A stretch of 64,000 nucleotides of DNA, from positions 1 through 64,000 of the forward strand of contig NZ_SBIU01000003.1 in the NCBI RefSeq assembly GCF_004765805.1. The letters are read 5' to 3'. The translations under genes were made by a program, and so were the position numbers. This DNA is from Halorussus halobius. Lineage in GTDB: Archaea > Halobacteriota > Halobacteria > Halobacteriales > Haladaptataceae. Shown one piece after another: positions 8,080 to 15,949 of the stretch (positions are counted from its first letter, which is position 1; each line of letters begins with the position of its first letter). The notes beneath the pieces were generated by a model that was given only the letters and a program-made list of their open reading frames with translations, made no database searches and was not told the DNA's origin.

Positions 8080-8643
8080 ATGAGTTCCCGGAGCACGCGA
8101 CCGTCCCGCGAGGAGGTGTTCGACGCCGTCAAGAACCTGCGTCGCCGGTACGTCCTCTACTACCTCCAGCGGTACGGCGGCCCCGTGGAACTGGGACCGC
8201 TCGCCGAGCAGGTGGCGGCGTGGGAGAACGACGCGACCGTCCCGGAGGTGTCGCCCAGCCAGCGCAAGTCGGTGTACAGCGCGCTCCACCAGACTCACCT
8301 CCCGAAACTGGAGGCGGCCGGCGTCCTGGACTACGACGCCGACCGGGGACTGGTGTCGCCGACCGAGCGTGCGGCGAACCTCGACCTCCGACTGGCGAGC
8401 GACCCGCAGGCCTCGGTCCCGTGGCACCACCTCTACCTCGCGCTGTCGGCCGTGAGCCTCCTCGCGCTGGCCACGGTCCGGGCCGGGGTGTCCCCGCTCG
8501 GGCCGCTCTCGGGCACGGAGTACGGCCTGCTGGTCGTGGTCGCGTTCGGCGCGACGGCGCTGGGTCACACCTACGACCTCCGGCGGTGGCGGCGGCGCGC
8601 GAATCAGGCCGCGCCCGACTTCATCCTCGAACTCGACGAGTGA
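8080..8643 (+). CDS. DUF7344 winged-helix protein with two C-terminal membrane helices
   Basis: 187 residues from ATG 8080. The N-terminal ~95 residues are a haloarchaeal DUF7344-type winged helix: VFDAVKNLRRRYVLYYLQ, then SPSQRKSVYSALHQTHLPKL and GVLDYDADRGLV. Two hydrophobic segments follow (about 112-130 and 140-160), then a basic stretch RRWRRR and acidic end. It is probably a membrane-tethered transcriptional regulator or sensor. A relative without the membrane part is at 48020-48379. The upstream in-frame start at 8035 would put non-family residues in front. Confidence 0.8.
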   Translation: MSSRSTRPSREEVFDAVKNLRRRYVLYYLQRYGGPVELGPLAEQVAAWENDATVPEVSPSQRKSVYSALHQTHLPKLEAAGVLDYDADRGLVSPTERAANLDLRLASDPQASVPWHHLYLALSAVSLLALATVRAGVSPLGPLSGTEYGLLVVVAFGATALGHTYDLRRWRRRANQAAPDFILELDE

Positions 8644-8679
8644 GCGCCGCGTCGCGTCCGGCCGAGCGCCCGGGACGGC

Positions 8680-10875
8680 TCACGGCAGGGCGAGAAACAG
8701 GCCGTACGCGACCGTCAGCAGGACGGTGGCGTGCTTGGCCCCGTTCCGGACGCTCCCCTCGGCCATCTGGCCGGCGACCAGGCCGGAACAGACCGCCTGT
8801 ATCAGCGCGGTGTGGAAGAAGAGCAGGGTGTAGGCGTCCACGTTCACGTCCGAGATGCCGCCTATCGGTCCGCTCACGCCGATTTGGCTCCCGCCGGCGG
8901 GCATGCTCACGCCGGTCGGGAGGTTGGGGATGAGGATGCTGTCGAGCGACACCACGATGACGAGGAAGACCAGAAACGAGAGGTAGATGATGACGTTGTA
9001 GGTCATCAGTTCCTGGCGGCGCTTGCGTTCGAGTCGGCGGGTGTCCTGCGCGTCGTCGGCCGCGATGCGGAGCACCCGCGAGAGGTTGCCGCTGGCGTGC
9101 ATCGCGTTGGCCAGCAGGGTGACGACGCGGGTGATGATGGGCGTGTCGATGCGGTCTTCGAACCGGTAGAGCGCGGTCTCGGCGTCGACGCCCCACTCGA
9201 CGTCGGTCCACAGCTTCGCGACCTCGTCGTCGAGCGCGCCGAGGTCGCTCCGGTTGACCCGACCGAGGCTCTCGATGATCGACATGCCCGCCTCGTTGGT
9301 GCTGGCCAGTCGGTCGAGGAAGTCGGGGACGGCGGCCGAGATGGCCGCGATGCGTCGCCGGTGGAGCTCCTGTACCACGGAGAACGCGACGAGGACGAAG
9401 AGCGCGGCCTGCACCACGAAGTCGTCGAGGACCCGCGGCGTGACCGTCCCGGCCGTGAGGTGGGGCCACGCGCGGACGACCACCGAGAGCAGGCCCAGCG
9501 GGACCGTGGCGTACAGCACCACGTCGGGGTCGTCCCGGAGCGTCTTGACGGGGTCGGTCAGCCACTCGCGGAGCCAGTGCACGCGCTCGAAGACGTCGAG
9601 GCGCTCGAAGTTGACGACGCCCCCGCCGGCCGAGGCCGACCCCGCGCCGTCGTTCGGTCCCGCGTCGGCCGCCGAGGGGTCGGCGTCCGCGACCGATTCG
9701 CCGCCGTCCGAGCGCACCGCGGCCAGGTCCTCGGGCCGCTCGATTCCGGCGCGCTCGGAGTCCGGGTCGCCGGTCCGCCGGACGCCGGCCAGCGACGCGG
9801 CCGCGAGGGTCACGTCGCGGTCGCTCCGCGAGGCGCTCAGCGACTCGGTGATGCTGTCGAGGTAGACGACGAACCCGACGGTCGCCAGCGGGATGGCGAC
9901 GTACGCGATGACCCGGAGCAGGTCCAGCGTGTCGCCAAGCGCCATCAGCCCCATCACGACGAGGATGGTGATGAAAAGCAGCGGCGCGACCACGAACACC
10001 GAGACGTACGCTTCGGCGAGCGTCGCCAGCAGTTCGAGAAACGACTCCTGCTGGGCCTCGGCGTCCTCCTGATAGCGCTCGTACTGGCCGTCGAGGTACG
10101 CCGAGACGTTCTGGCCGCTCTGGAGGACGCTGGCGAGGTTGTCCGCGAACTCGCCGAACTTCTCGCTGGGCGTGCGTTCGGAGAGGCGCTCGATGGCCGT
10201 CAGCATGTCGAGCCCGCCGTAGTCCATGGCCTGCACGGCCACGGACACCTCCGTTGCCGCCTCGCCGTACACGTCCCGGTTGCGCGACAGGGTGCGCAAC
10301 ACGTCGGTAAACGCCATCCCGCTCCGGGAGAGCGCGTAGACGAACGCCACCGTGCGCGCGAGGCTCTCGTCTATCTGGCGCTCGCGGGCGTTCGCCCGGT
10401 AGCTCAGGTTCTCCCAGCGCAGCCAGTAGGTCACCCCGGCCGACGCCACGCCGAGGGTGGCGCTGCTGGCCAGCAGGATGACGAACAGTTGCCCCGCAGA
10501 GAGGTCGGGGAGGACGAGCAGGCCCGCGAGGAAGTTGAGCTGACCGGGCAGCACCTCGCGCATCGTCTCGGGCGAGATACGCAGGATGGCCAGCCCGCCC
10601 GCGACCAGATACACGCCGAGGACGCTGCCCGCGATGGCGGCGATGCCGGTGTACAGCAGCGTCTTCGAGGCGAACATCCGGTAGGTCTCGCGGGCGTGGA
10701 CCGACTGGAGCAGCGTCCGGCGGGCGTCGCGGTTTCTGCCGTGGTCGGTGACCCAGTCGCCGAACCCGGCGAGCGCGACCCGGGTGACGAAGTGGTCGAA
10801 CCGGCGCGAGACCGGCGCGAACGCGACCGGAACCAACACGAGCGCCACCAGCGCGAGCGGGACGAGCCAGAGCAT
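8680..10875 (-). CDS. pilC: Type IV pilus platform protein (TadC/GspF type, two T2SSF domains)
   Basis: 731 residues from ATG 10875, which overlaps the pilB stop by four bases. Two type II secretion F domains are recognisable by the repeated cytoplasmic helical segment and membrane helices: the first at about residues 190-420 (SRSGMAFTDVLRTLSRN) and the second at about 510-720 (STNEAGMSIIESLGRVN). An acidic linker joins them. Fused TadB/TadC-like halves are usual for haloarchaeal PilC. It anchors the PilB motor in the membrane and passes pilins into the fibre. No pilin gene is visible nearby. Confidence 0.88.
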   Translation of the reverse strand: MLWLVPLALVALVLVPVAFAPVSRRFDHFVTRVALAGFGDWVTDHGRNRDARRTLLQSVHARETYRMFASKTLLYTGIAAIAGSVLGVYLVAGGLAILRISPETMREVLPGQLNFLAGLLVLPDLSAGQLFVILLASSATLGVASAGVTYWLRWENLSYRANARERQIDESLARTVAFVYALSRSGMAFTDVLRTLSRNRDVYGEAATEVSVAVQAMDYGGLDMLTAIERLSERTPSEKFGEFADNLASVLQSGQNVSAYLDGQYERYQEDAEAQQESFLELLATLAEAYVSVFVVAPLLFITILVVMGLMALGDTLDLLRVIAYVAIPLATVGFVVYLDSITESLSASRSDRDVTLAAASLAGVRRTGDPDSERAGIERPEDLAAVRSDGGESVADADPSAADAGPNDGAGSASAGGGVVNFERLDVFERVHWLREWLTDPVKTLRDDPDVVLYATVPLGLLSVVVRAWPHLTAGTVTPRVLDDFVVQAALFVLVAFSVVQELHRRRIAAISAAVPDFLDRLASTNEAGMSIIESLGRVNRSDLGALDDEVAKLWTDVEWGVDAETALYRFEDRIDTPIITRVVTLLANAMHASGNLSRVLRIAADDAQDTRRLERKRRQELMTYNVIIYLSFLVFLVIVVSLDSILIPNLPTGVSMPAGGSQIGVSGPIGGISDVNVDAYTLLFFHTALIQAVCSGLVAGQMAEGSVRNGAKHATVLLTVAYGLFLALP

Positions 10876-12533
10876 CAGTCGAAGCCGGTCGTGACCCCGT
10901 CGTCCAGTTCGATGGTGTCCAGCACGCGCTCGGGGTGGGCGTAGTACTCGTTTATCATCGCGGTGAACCGTCGGTAGTCGGTGACCTCCTGGTCGCAGAG
11001 GTACCGGAGGACGCGCTTTCGGTTCCGGAGCTCCTCGAGGAGTTCGGCCCGCGACCATCCCTTCTCGGACTGTATCTCGTCGAGGATGGTGCTGTCGTTC
11101 TGTCGGAACGAGTCGTCGGCGGCCCGCCACGAGAACGTCGTGGAGTAGTCGAGGTCGCCGGTGCGCTGGTCGATGCCCTCGATTTCCGCGATGACGTCGC
11201 TGCGGCGCACGCGCTCGTCGCCGACGTAGGTGAGCGTCTGGACCGAGAGGATGTCGAGGCTCTGTATCATCGCCCGGGGCACGTTGATGGGCTCGTTCTC
11301 CAGCCGGTTGATGACGGTCTGGACCGAGTCGGCGTGCATGGTCGAGTAGGTGGTGTGGCCCGTGTTCATCGCCTGAAACAGCGTCATCGCCTCCTCGCCG
11401 CGCACCTCGCCGACGACGATGTACTCCGGGCGGTGGCGCAGCGCCGACCGCAGCAGGTCGTACATCGTGATGTCGGCGCTCTCGCCCCGGCGCTCGCGGG
11501 TGACCGACGACAGCCAGTTGTCGTGGTACAGCGCCAGCTCGCGGGTGTCCTCGATGGTCAGCACCTTCGAGCGCGGCGGGACGAACATCGAGATGGCGTT
11601 CATCGAGGTGGTCTTACCCGACGCGGTCCCGCCGGCGAAGATGAGCGACCGGTTGTTCTCGATGGCGAGCCAGAGGTACGCCATCTGGTCGAGGTTGAAG
11701 GTGCCGTACTGTATCAGGTCGACCGGCGTGAACGGCTCGTCGGCGTACTTCCGGATGGTGAACGCCGACCCGCGCGGGGTGACCTCCTCGCCGAGCGCGA
11801 GTTCCGCGCGCGAGCCGTCGGGCAGGGTGGTCTCGACCACGGGCTCGCCGATGCTGACGTGGCGGCCCGACTGCTGGGCCAGCCTGACCACGAGGTTGTC
11901 GAGCTCCGTCTGGCCGTACGTCAGGTTGGTCTCGATGTCGGTGTACTCGTCGTGATAGACGAACAGCGGCAGGTCGTAGCCGTCACACGAGATGTCCTCG
12001 ATGTGCGGGTCGGCCATCAGGGGGTCGAGCTTGCCGAACCCCTGGAACGACCGGTAGAGGTAGTAGAACAGCCGGTAGAAGCTCGCGGGGTCGACCTCGA
12101 CGCCGTACACCGACAGCAGGTCGCGGAGTTCGGCCTTCAACACCGCCTCGGGGTCCGCGCCGTCCGCGGTCGCGTCCCCGGACGCTCGCCGACTGACCAG
12201 CGAGTCCCGGACGTCTTCGAACAGCCGGTCGAGCAGTTCGGCTTCGAGGTCGTCGAGGTCGGGTTCGACGACGTGGTAGCGGTGCTCGTTCTCCACGTCG
12301 TCGTAGTTTATCGAGACGAACGCGAACGGGGCGTTCACCCAGTAGCGGTCGACCTCCTCGAACCCGACCAGTCCGGAGAACGACACCAGCGGCTCGTGTG
12401 CGGCGGGGTCGTACTCGCCGACGTCGACCGACGACCCGCGGAGTACCTCGACGGTCCGGCGGAGCGTGCGCTCGAACTCCCGGACGCGAACCCGAACCTC
12501 GTCGGTCCACTCGGACAGGGGTGACTGTGACAT
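10875..12533 (-). CDS. pilB: Type IV pilus assembly ATPase (PilB/VirB11/TadA family)
   Basis: 552 residues. The N-terminal ~150 residues are a haloarchaeal extension. The secretion ATPase core has Walker A GGTASGKTT at about 300, the Asp-box region LTIEDTRELAL, the Walker B region EYIVVGEVRGEEA, and the His-box MNTGHTTYSTMHAD. It hydrolyses ATP in the cytoplasm to drive pilus assembly through PilC, which it overlaps. A TATA-like TTTAAGTA lies at 12607-12600, about 70 bases before the start, so this message probably has a leader. Confidence 0.92.
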   Translation of the reverse strand: MSQSPLSEWTDEVRVRVREFERTLRRTVEVLRGSSVDVGEYDPAAHEPLVSFSGLVGFEEVDRYWVNAPFAFVSINYDDVENEHRYHVVEPDLDDLEAELLDRLFEDVRDSLVSRRASGDATADGADPEAVLKAELRDLLSVYGVEVDPASFYRLFYYLYRSFQGFGKLDPLMADPHIEDISCDGYDLPLFVYHDEYTDIETNLTYGQTELDNLVVRLAQQSGRHVSIGEPVVETTLPDGSRAELALGEEVTPRGSAFTIRKYADEPFTPVDLIQYGTFNLDQMAYLWLAIENNRSLIFAGGTASGKTTSMNAISMFVPPRSKVLTIEDTRELALYHDNWLSSVTRERRGESADITMYDLLRSALRHRPEYIVVGEVRGEEAMTLFQAMNTGHTTYSTMHADSVQTVINRLENEPINVPRAMIQSLDILSVQTLTYVGDERVRRSDVIAEIEGIDQRTGDLDYSTTFSWRAADDSFRQNDSTILDEIQSEKGWSRAELLEELRNRKRVLRYLCDQEVTDYRRFTAMINEYYAHPERVLDTIELDDGVTTGFD

Positions 12534-12666
12534 GGGTGGCGTTCGATGCTCGCGGCACTCCCTGCGTGCGTCAGTTCACGCACCACGTCTCGTCGCCAGT
12601 ACTTAAATCACCGGTCAGACGAGTCGCGGAACGGGACGGCGCTTGGAGCCGGGTCGATGCGCCCGG

Positions 12667-13053
12667 TCAGTCCAGCATCTCCTCGCTGATGGTGTCGGGC
12701 AGGAGTTCGCCGAGCGTGTACTCGCGCACCCCCTCGCCCGCGTCGCAGACGACGCGCAGGTCGTCGTCGCAGAACTCCGCGAGCGTCTGGCGACACATCC
12801 CACAGGGGGTTACGCCGTCGCGGCGCTCGGAACTCACCGCCAGCGCCGCGAACTCGCGGTGGCCTTCCTTGACGGCCTCGGCGACGGCGACCTCCTCGGC
12901 GTGGAGGCTGTTGCTGTAGTTGGCGTTCTCGATGTTACACCCGACGTACACCGTGCCGTCGGCGGTCCGGAGCGCCGCGCCGACAGGGTAGTCGGAGTAC
13001 GGGACGTGGGCGTCGGCCTGCACTTCGCGGGCGGCGTCGATGAGGTCGTCCAT
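12667..13053 (-). CDS. cdd: Cytidine deaminase
   Basis: 128 residues, normal for the homotetrameric enzyme. Zinc and catalytic motifs are intact: HAEE at 51-54 (His ligand and proton-shuttling Glu) and PCGMC at 83-87 (two Cys ligands). NIENANYSNS (40-49) binds the substrate ribose. It converts cytidine or deoxycytidine to uridine forms in pyrimidine salvage. The nearby BMP-type ABC importer makes a joint nucleoside uptake and salvage role likely. A TATA-like GATATTTG 27 bases upstream shows cdd can be transcribed on its own. Confidence 0.93.
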   Translation of the reverse strand: MDDLIDAAREVQADAHVPYSDYPVGAALRTADGTVYVGCNIENANYSNSLHAEEVAVAEAVKEGHREFAALAVSSERRDGVTPCGMCRQTLAEFCDDDLRVVCDAGEGVREYTLGELLPDTISEEMLD

Positions 13054-13076
13054 GTGCGATACTTGGAGGGCACCGT

Positions 13077-13084
13077 CAAATATC
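13077..13084 (-). promoter_or_regulatory. TATA-like box of cdd
   Basis: GATATTTG on the minus strand is centred 27-28 bases upstream of the cdd ATG at 13053, the spacing expected for a leaderless haloarchaeal transcript. It supports ATG 13053 rather than the in-frame start further upstream. Confidence 0.55.
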
Positions 13085-13139
13085 TCTCGTCTGGAACCAT
13101 CGACCACAGAAAGACACCGGAACGCTCGCGGGGTGAACC

Positions 13140-13147
13140 TTTAAATA
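13140..13147 (+). promoter_or_regulatory. Strong TATA-like box with no protein gene downstream
   Basis: ACCTTTAAATACG contains TTTAAATA, one of the best TATA matches in the window, between the divergently read cdd and the repeat. On the plus strand it predicts transcription start near 13166-13170, where the highly base-paired segment 13166-13254 begins and where there is no ATG or GTG. Read on the minus strand it lies about 90 bases from cdd, too far for a leaderless start. Confidence 0.5.
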
Positions 13148-13165
13148 CGAGAGCGGGGCGAAACA

Positions 13166-13254
13166 GGGTTGGACGCCTCGTGCGGTCGCGGGCAGCTCGC
13201 CGGCGAGTCAGCCGGCGCAGTCGACGACCCCGCGACCGCCAGTCCGACTAACCC
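13166..13254 (+). ncRNA. Candidate structured small RNA between the nucleoside importer and cdd
   Basis: The segment folds into a nested set of perfect stems. Outer: GGGTT-GGAC (13166-13174) with GTCC (13242-13245) and AACCC (13250-13254), leaving a GACT bulge. Middle: 11 bp GCGGTCGCGGG (13182-13192) with CCCGCGACCGC (13229-13239). Inner: 7 bp CGCCGGC (13198-13204) with GCCGGCG (13211-13217), closing loop GAGTCA. A TATA box lies 22-27 bases upstream. A frame starting with TTG at 13169 exists but encodes a low-complexity, non-acidic protein. GC-rich DNA pairs easily, so conservation is needed for proof. Confidence 0.45.
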
Positions 13255-13380
13255 GAGAGGGCTGCGCCAACGCTTCCGTCGACCGTCGCTCCCGCAATCC
13301 CACGCGTCGGAAGTGACGACACTCCACGGCATCCACGCGACGGCGGGAATCGAGAGGGGCAAACCGTCGCCGAGGTCGAG

Positions 13381-13556
13381 GGGAAACCGCACCGCGACCG
13401 CATCCGCACGGGACTGCCACCGCATCCGCACGGGACGGGGACCGCACGGCACCGGGCCGCGAGAGCCTCACGCGCCCCAGCCTCGGGGCGCACGAGCGCG
13501 CCCCGCCACCGTCAGGGACACGCTCCGACGAGCCTGCGCGCGCCGAGGTGGGCCGG
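13381..13556 (-). repeat. Composite intergenic repeat, copy B (hairpin module only, inverted)
   Basis: Read on the minus strand, just after the stop of the last permease gene, this repeats the hairpin module of copy A: GCGCAGGCTCGTCGGAGCG, the hairpin CGGGGCGC/GCGCCCCG (13505-13484) with loop GCTCGT, and GAGGCTGGGG. CGCATCCGCACGGGAC-type repeats (13396-13436) follow. The long AGCTAGCTACTGC inverted repeat of copies A, C, D and E is absent. The second hairpin (13511-13529) is weakened by mismatches compared with copy A. Confidence 0.75.
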
Positions 13557-14600
13557 TCACTCCTCGCCGGACTCGTAGTGGTCCCCGGCCTCCGAGGGCG
13601 TGCGGGTGTGGCCGACGAACGCCAGCACCACGACCACCGTCAGGTAGGGGATGATGCCGATGAGTTCGCTCGGGACGTTGTATCCGACCTGCTGGAGCCG
13701 AATCTGGAGCGCGTCGAGGCTCGCGAACAGGAACGACGCACCGAACGCGCCCAGCGGGTTGTAGTTGCCGAACAGGTAGGCCACGATGCCGATCCAGCCC
13801 CGGCCGCTTATCATCGTCTCGCCGCCGCCGATGAACTGACCGACGCGGCCGAGCGCCAGCCCCGCGCCGCCGAGTCCCGAGAAGAACCCCGAGAGCAGGA
13901 CGCCGGTGTACCGGACCTTCCGGACGTCGACGCCCACGGTGTCGAGCGCCTTCGGGTTCTCGCCGCTGGCCTCTATCCACCGGCCGAACGCGGTGCGGTT
14001 GAGCGCGTACCACGCCAGCGGGACCGAGACGAGCATCATGAACACCGGCGGGCTGGCCGCGAACAGGACGACGTCGGTGAACGGAACGGAGAGCGTCCAG
14101 CCGTCGAGCGTCCCGATGGGCGGGCTGTTGACCTGGCCCCAGATGACGTTGCTGGTGAACGGCGCGAGTCCGAGCGCGATGAGCCACACCGCTAGCCCCG
14201 CGATGATCTGGTCGGCCTTGAACTCGATGCAGACGACCGCGAACAGCAGCGCGAACAGCACGCTCGCCAGCACCGCCACCCAGAAGCCGATCCACAGTTG
14301 GGGCTGGGTGGGCGAACCGCCGCCGAGCAGGCCCGCGACCGCGATGGAGGTGAACGCCGAGATGATGAGCAGGCCCTCGAGGCCGATGTTGATGACGCCG
14401 CTCTTCTCGGCGAAGATGCCCCCGAGCGCCGCGAACGCGATGGGGACCGTGAGCCGCAGGACCGCCTGCAGGTAGTTCGCGTCGACGATGCGGACGAGTT
14501 CGCCGACGAACGGCGAGACGAACTGGAGCGCGGCGACGCCGGCGACGAGGAGGACGAGCGCGACCAACCACCGGCGGCCCCGCGAGTCGGCGTAGCTCAT
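13557..14600 (-). CDS. BMP-type ABC transporter permease 2 (nucleoside/ribose class)
   Basis: 347 residues with about nine hydrophobic helices. The family signature EKSGVINIGLEGLLII (about 66-81) marks branched-chain/ribose-type permeases of the BPD_transp_2 superfamily. With the second permease it forms the membrane channel for substrate delivered by the BMP lipoprotein. Its start overlaps the upstream permease by four bases, so the subunits are translationally coupled. The C-terminus ends close to repeat copy B. Closest named counterparts are YufQ/NupQ-like nucleoside permeases; substrate is inferred from the adjacent cdd. Confidence 0.88.
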   Translation of the reverse strand: MSYADSRGRRWLVALVLLVAGVAALQFVSPFVGELVRIVDANYLQAVLRLTVPIAFAALGGIFAEKSGVINIGLEGLLIISAFTSIAVAGLLGGGSPTQPQLWIGFWVAVLASVLFALLFAVVCIEFKADQIIAGLAVWLIALGLAPFTSNVIWGQVNSPPIGTLDGWTLSVPFTDVVLFAASPPVFMMLVSVPLAWYALNRTAFGRWIEASGENPKALDTVGVDVRKVRYTGVLLSGFFSGLGGAGLALGRVGQFIGGGETMISGRGWIGIVAYLFGNYNPLGAFGASFLFASLDALQIRLQQVGYNVPSELIGIIPYLTVVVVLAFVGHTRTPSEAGDHYESGEE

Positions 14601-15949
14601 CGGCGGTCACCTCCCGCGTCGTCGGTAGAATCGGGCGTCCCGCCGGCCCCGTCGTCGCCGCGAGCGACCGGGTCGTCAACGCCGTCGTCGTGACGAACCG
14701 GGCCGCCGGCCCCGTCAGTGGCCACGCTGGGTTCTCCCTCGCCGAACCGGAACCGCTTGCCTATCATCCGGAAGAACTCCGGCATGGCGACGAACAGGAT
14801 GACCAGCCCGCGCAGCACGCCGACCAACTGCTGTGGGACCGACAGCTGGAACTCGATTGCGAGGCTGCCGCCCTTCAGCGCGCCGAACAGCAGCGCGGCC
14901 GGCACCACGCCGAGCGGGTTGTTGCCCGCGAGGATCGAGACCGTGATGCCGTCGAAACCCAGCGACGGAATGCCGTTCTGCCAGTAGCCGGCGACCATCA
15001 TCACGTACACCGCGCCGCCGAGGCCACCGAGCGCGCCCGACAGCGTCATGCTCGACACCATCATCCGCTTCGAGTCGACCCCGCCGTACTCGGCGGCCTC
15101 CGCCTGGACGCCGCTGGTCCGGAGGTCGTAGCCGAACGCGGTGCCGTTGAGCAGCCAGTAGATGCCGACCGCGAACGCGAGCGCGATGAGCAGCGCGAAT
15201 ATCGAGAAGACCGTGGTGTCGAAAAACACCGGCTGGAGCTGGGCGTACTCGGGGAGCGCCCGGGTCTGGACCGTCGGGCTCTCGGGGTCCTTGAACACCT
15301 CGGAGACGAGCGTGAACGCGACGCCGGTCGCCACGAAGTTGAGCATGATGGTCGTGATGACCTCGTTGGCGTCGGCGTAGGCCTTGAGCGCGCCGGGAAT
15401 CGCGCCCCACACGCCGCCCGCGACCGCGCCGACGAGCAGACCGAACGGAATCAGGACCAGCGACCCCACGAGCCCGGCCGGGACGAACGGCGCGACCCAC
15501 AGCACCGCCAGCGCGGTGGCGAGCGCGCCCAGGACGAGTTGACCCTGCGTCCCGATGTTGAACATCCCCGCGCGGAACGCTACTGCGACCGCCAGGCCGG
15601 TGAACAGCAACAGCGTGGTCTCCTTGAGCGTGACCGCGACGTTGTACGGCGGCCACACCGCGCCCTGGAAGAGGACGTAGTACACCGAGACGGGGTCGTA
15701 GCAGAACGAGCCCACGCCCGGGACCGCGAAGAACGGCGAGTCGCAGGTCGCCAGCAGCCCCGAGACGAGGATGACGAGCGCGCCGACCAGCACCGAGAGT
15801 ACGAGCGCCGCGACGCTGATGAGGATGCGCTCGGCTGCCGAGGCGTCGACGAGTCGTCCGAGCGTGCGGTCGGCCCGGTCGCGCCACGAGTCGTCCGAAT
15901 CCGGGCCGCTCGGCTCGTCGTCCGGCCCCGTCTCGCCGGCCTCGCTCAT
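14597..15949 (-). CDS. BMP-type ABC transporter permease 1
   Basis: 450 residues, longer than the second permease because of acidic extensions at both ends (about 1-35 and 400-450, rich in D, G, S, E). The core has about nine to ten helices and the motif FRAGMFNIGTQGQLVLG, the counterpart of the INIGxEG signature. It pairs with the product of the downstream gene and with the double ATPase. Four-base overlaps on both sides indicate a compact operon. The acidic tails are cytoplasmic or exposed additions common in haloarchaea. Confidence 0.88.
   Translation of the reverse strand: MSEAGETGPDDEPSGPDSDDSWRDRADRTLGRLVDASAAERILISVAALVLSVLVGALVILVSGLLATCDSPFFAVPGVGSFCYDPVSVYYVLFQGAVWPPYNVAVTLKETTLLLFTGLAVAVAFRAGMFNIGTQGQLVLGALATALAVLWVAPFVPAGLVGSLVLIPFGLLVGAVAGGVWGAIPGALKAYADANEVITTIMLNFVATGVAFTLVSEVFKDPESPTVQTRALPEYAQLQPVFFDTTVFSIFALLIALAFAVGIYWLLNGTAFGYDLRTSGVQAEAAEYGGVDSKRMMVSSMTLSGALGGLGGAVYVMMVAGYWQNGIPSLGFDGITVSILAGNNPLGVVPAALLFGALKGGSLAIEFQLSVPQQLVGVLRGLVILFVAMPEFFRMIGKRFRFGEGEPSVATDGAGGPVRHDDGVDDPVARGDDGAGGTPDSTDDAGGDRR

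Noticed and set aside
13169-13654. Plus-strand frame starting with TTG exactly where the orphan promoter would start transcription
   Set aside because: The protein is low-complexity, Arg/Pro-rich and non-acidic, and covers repeat copy B and the permease end in antisense. The base-paired RNA reading fits better.
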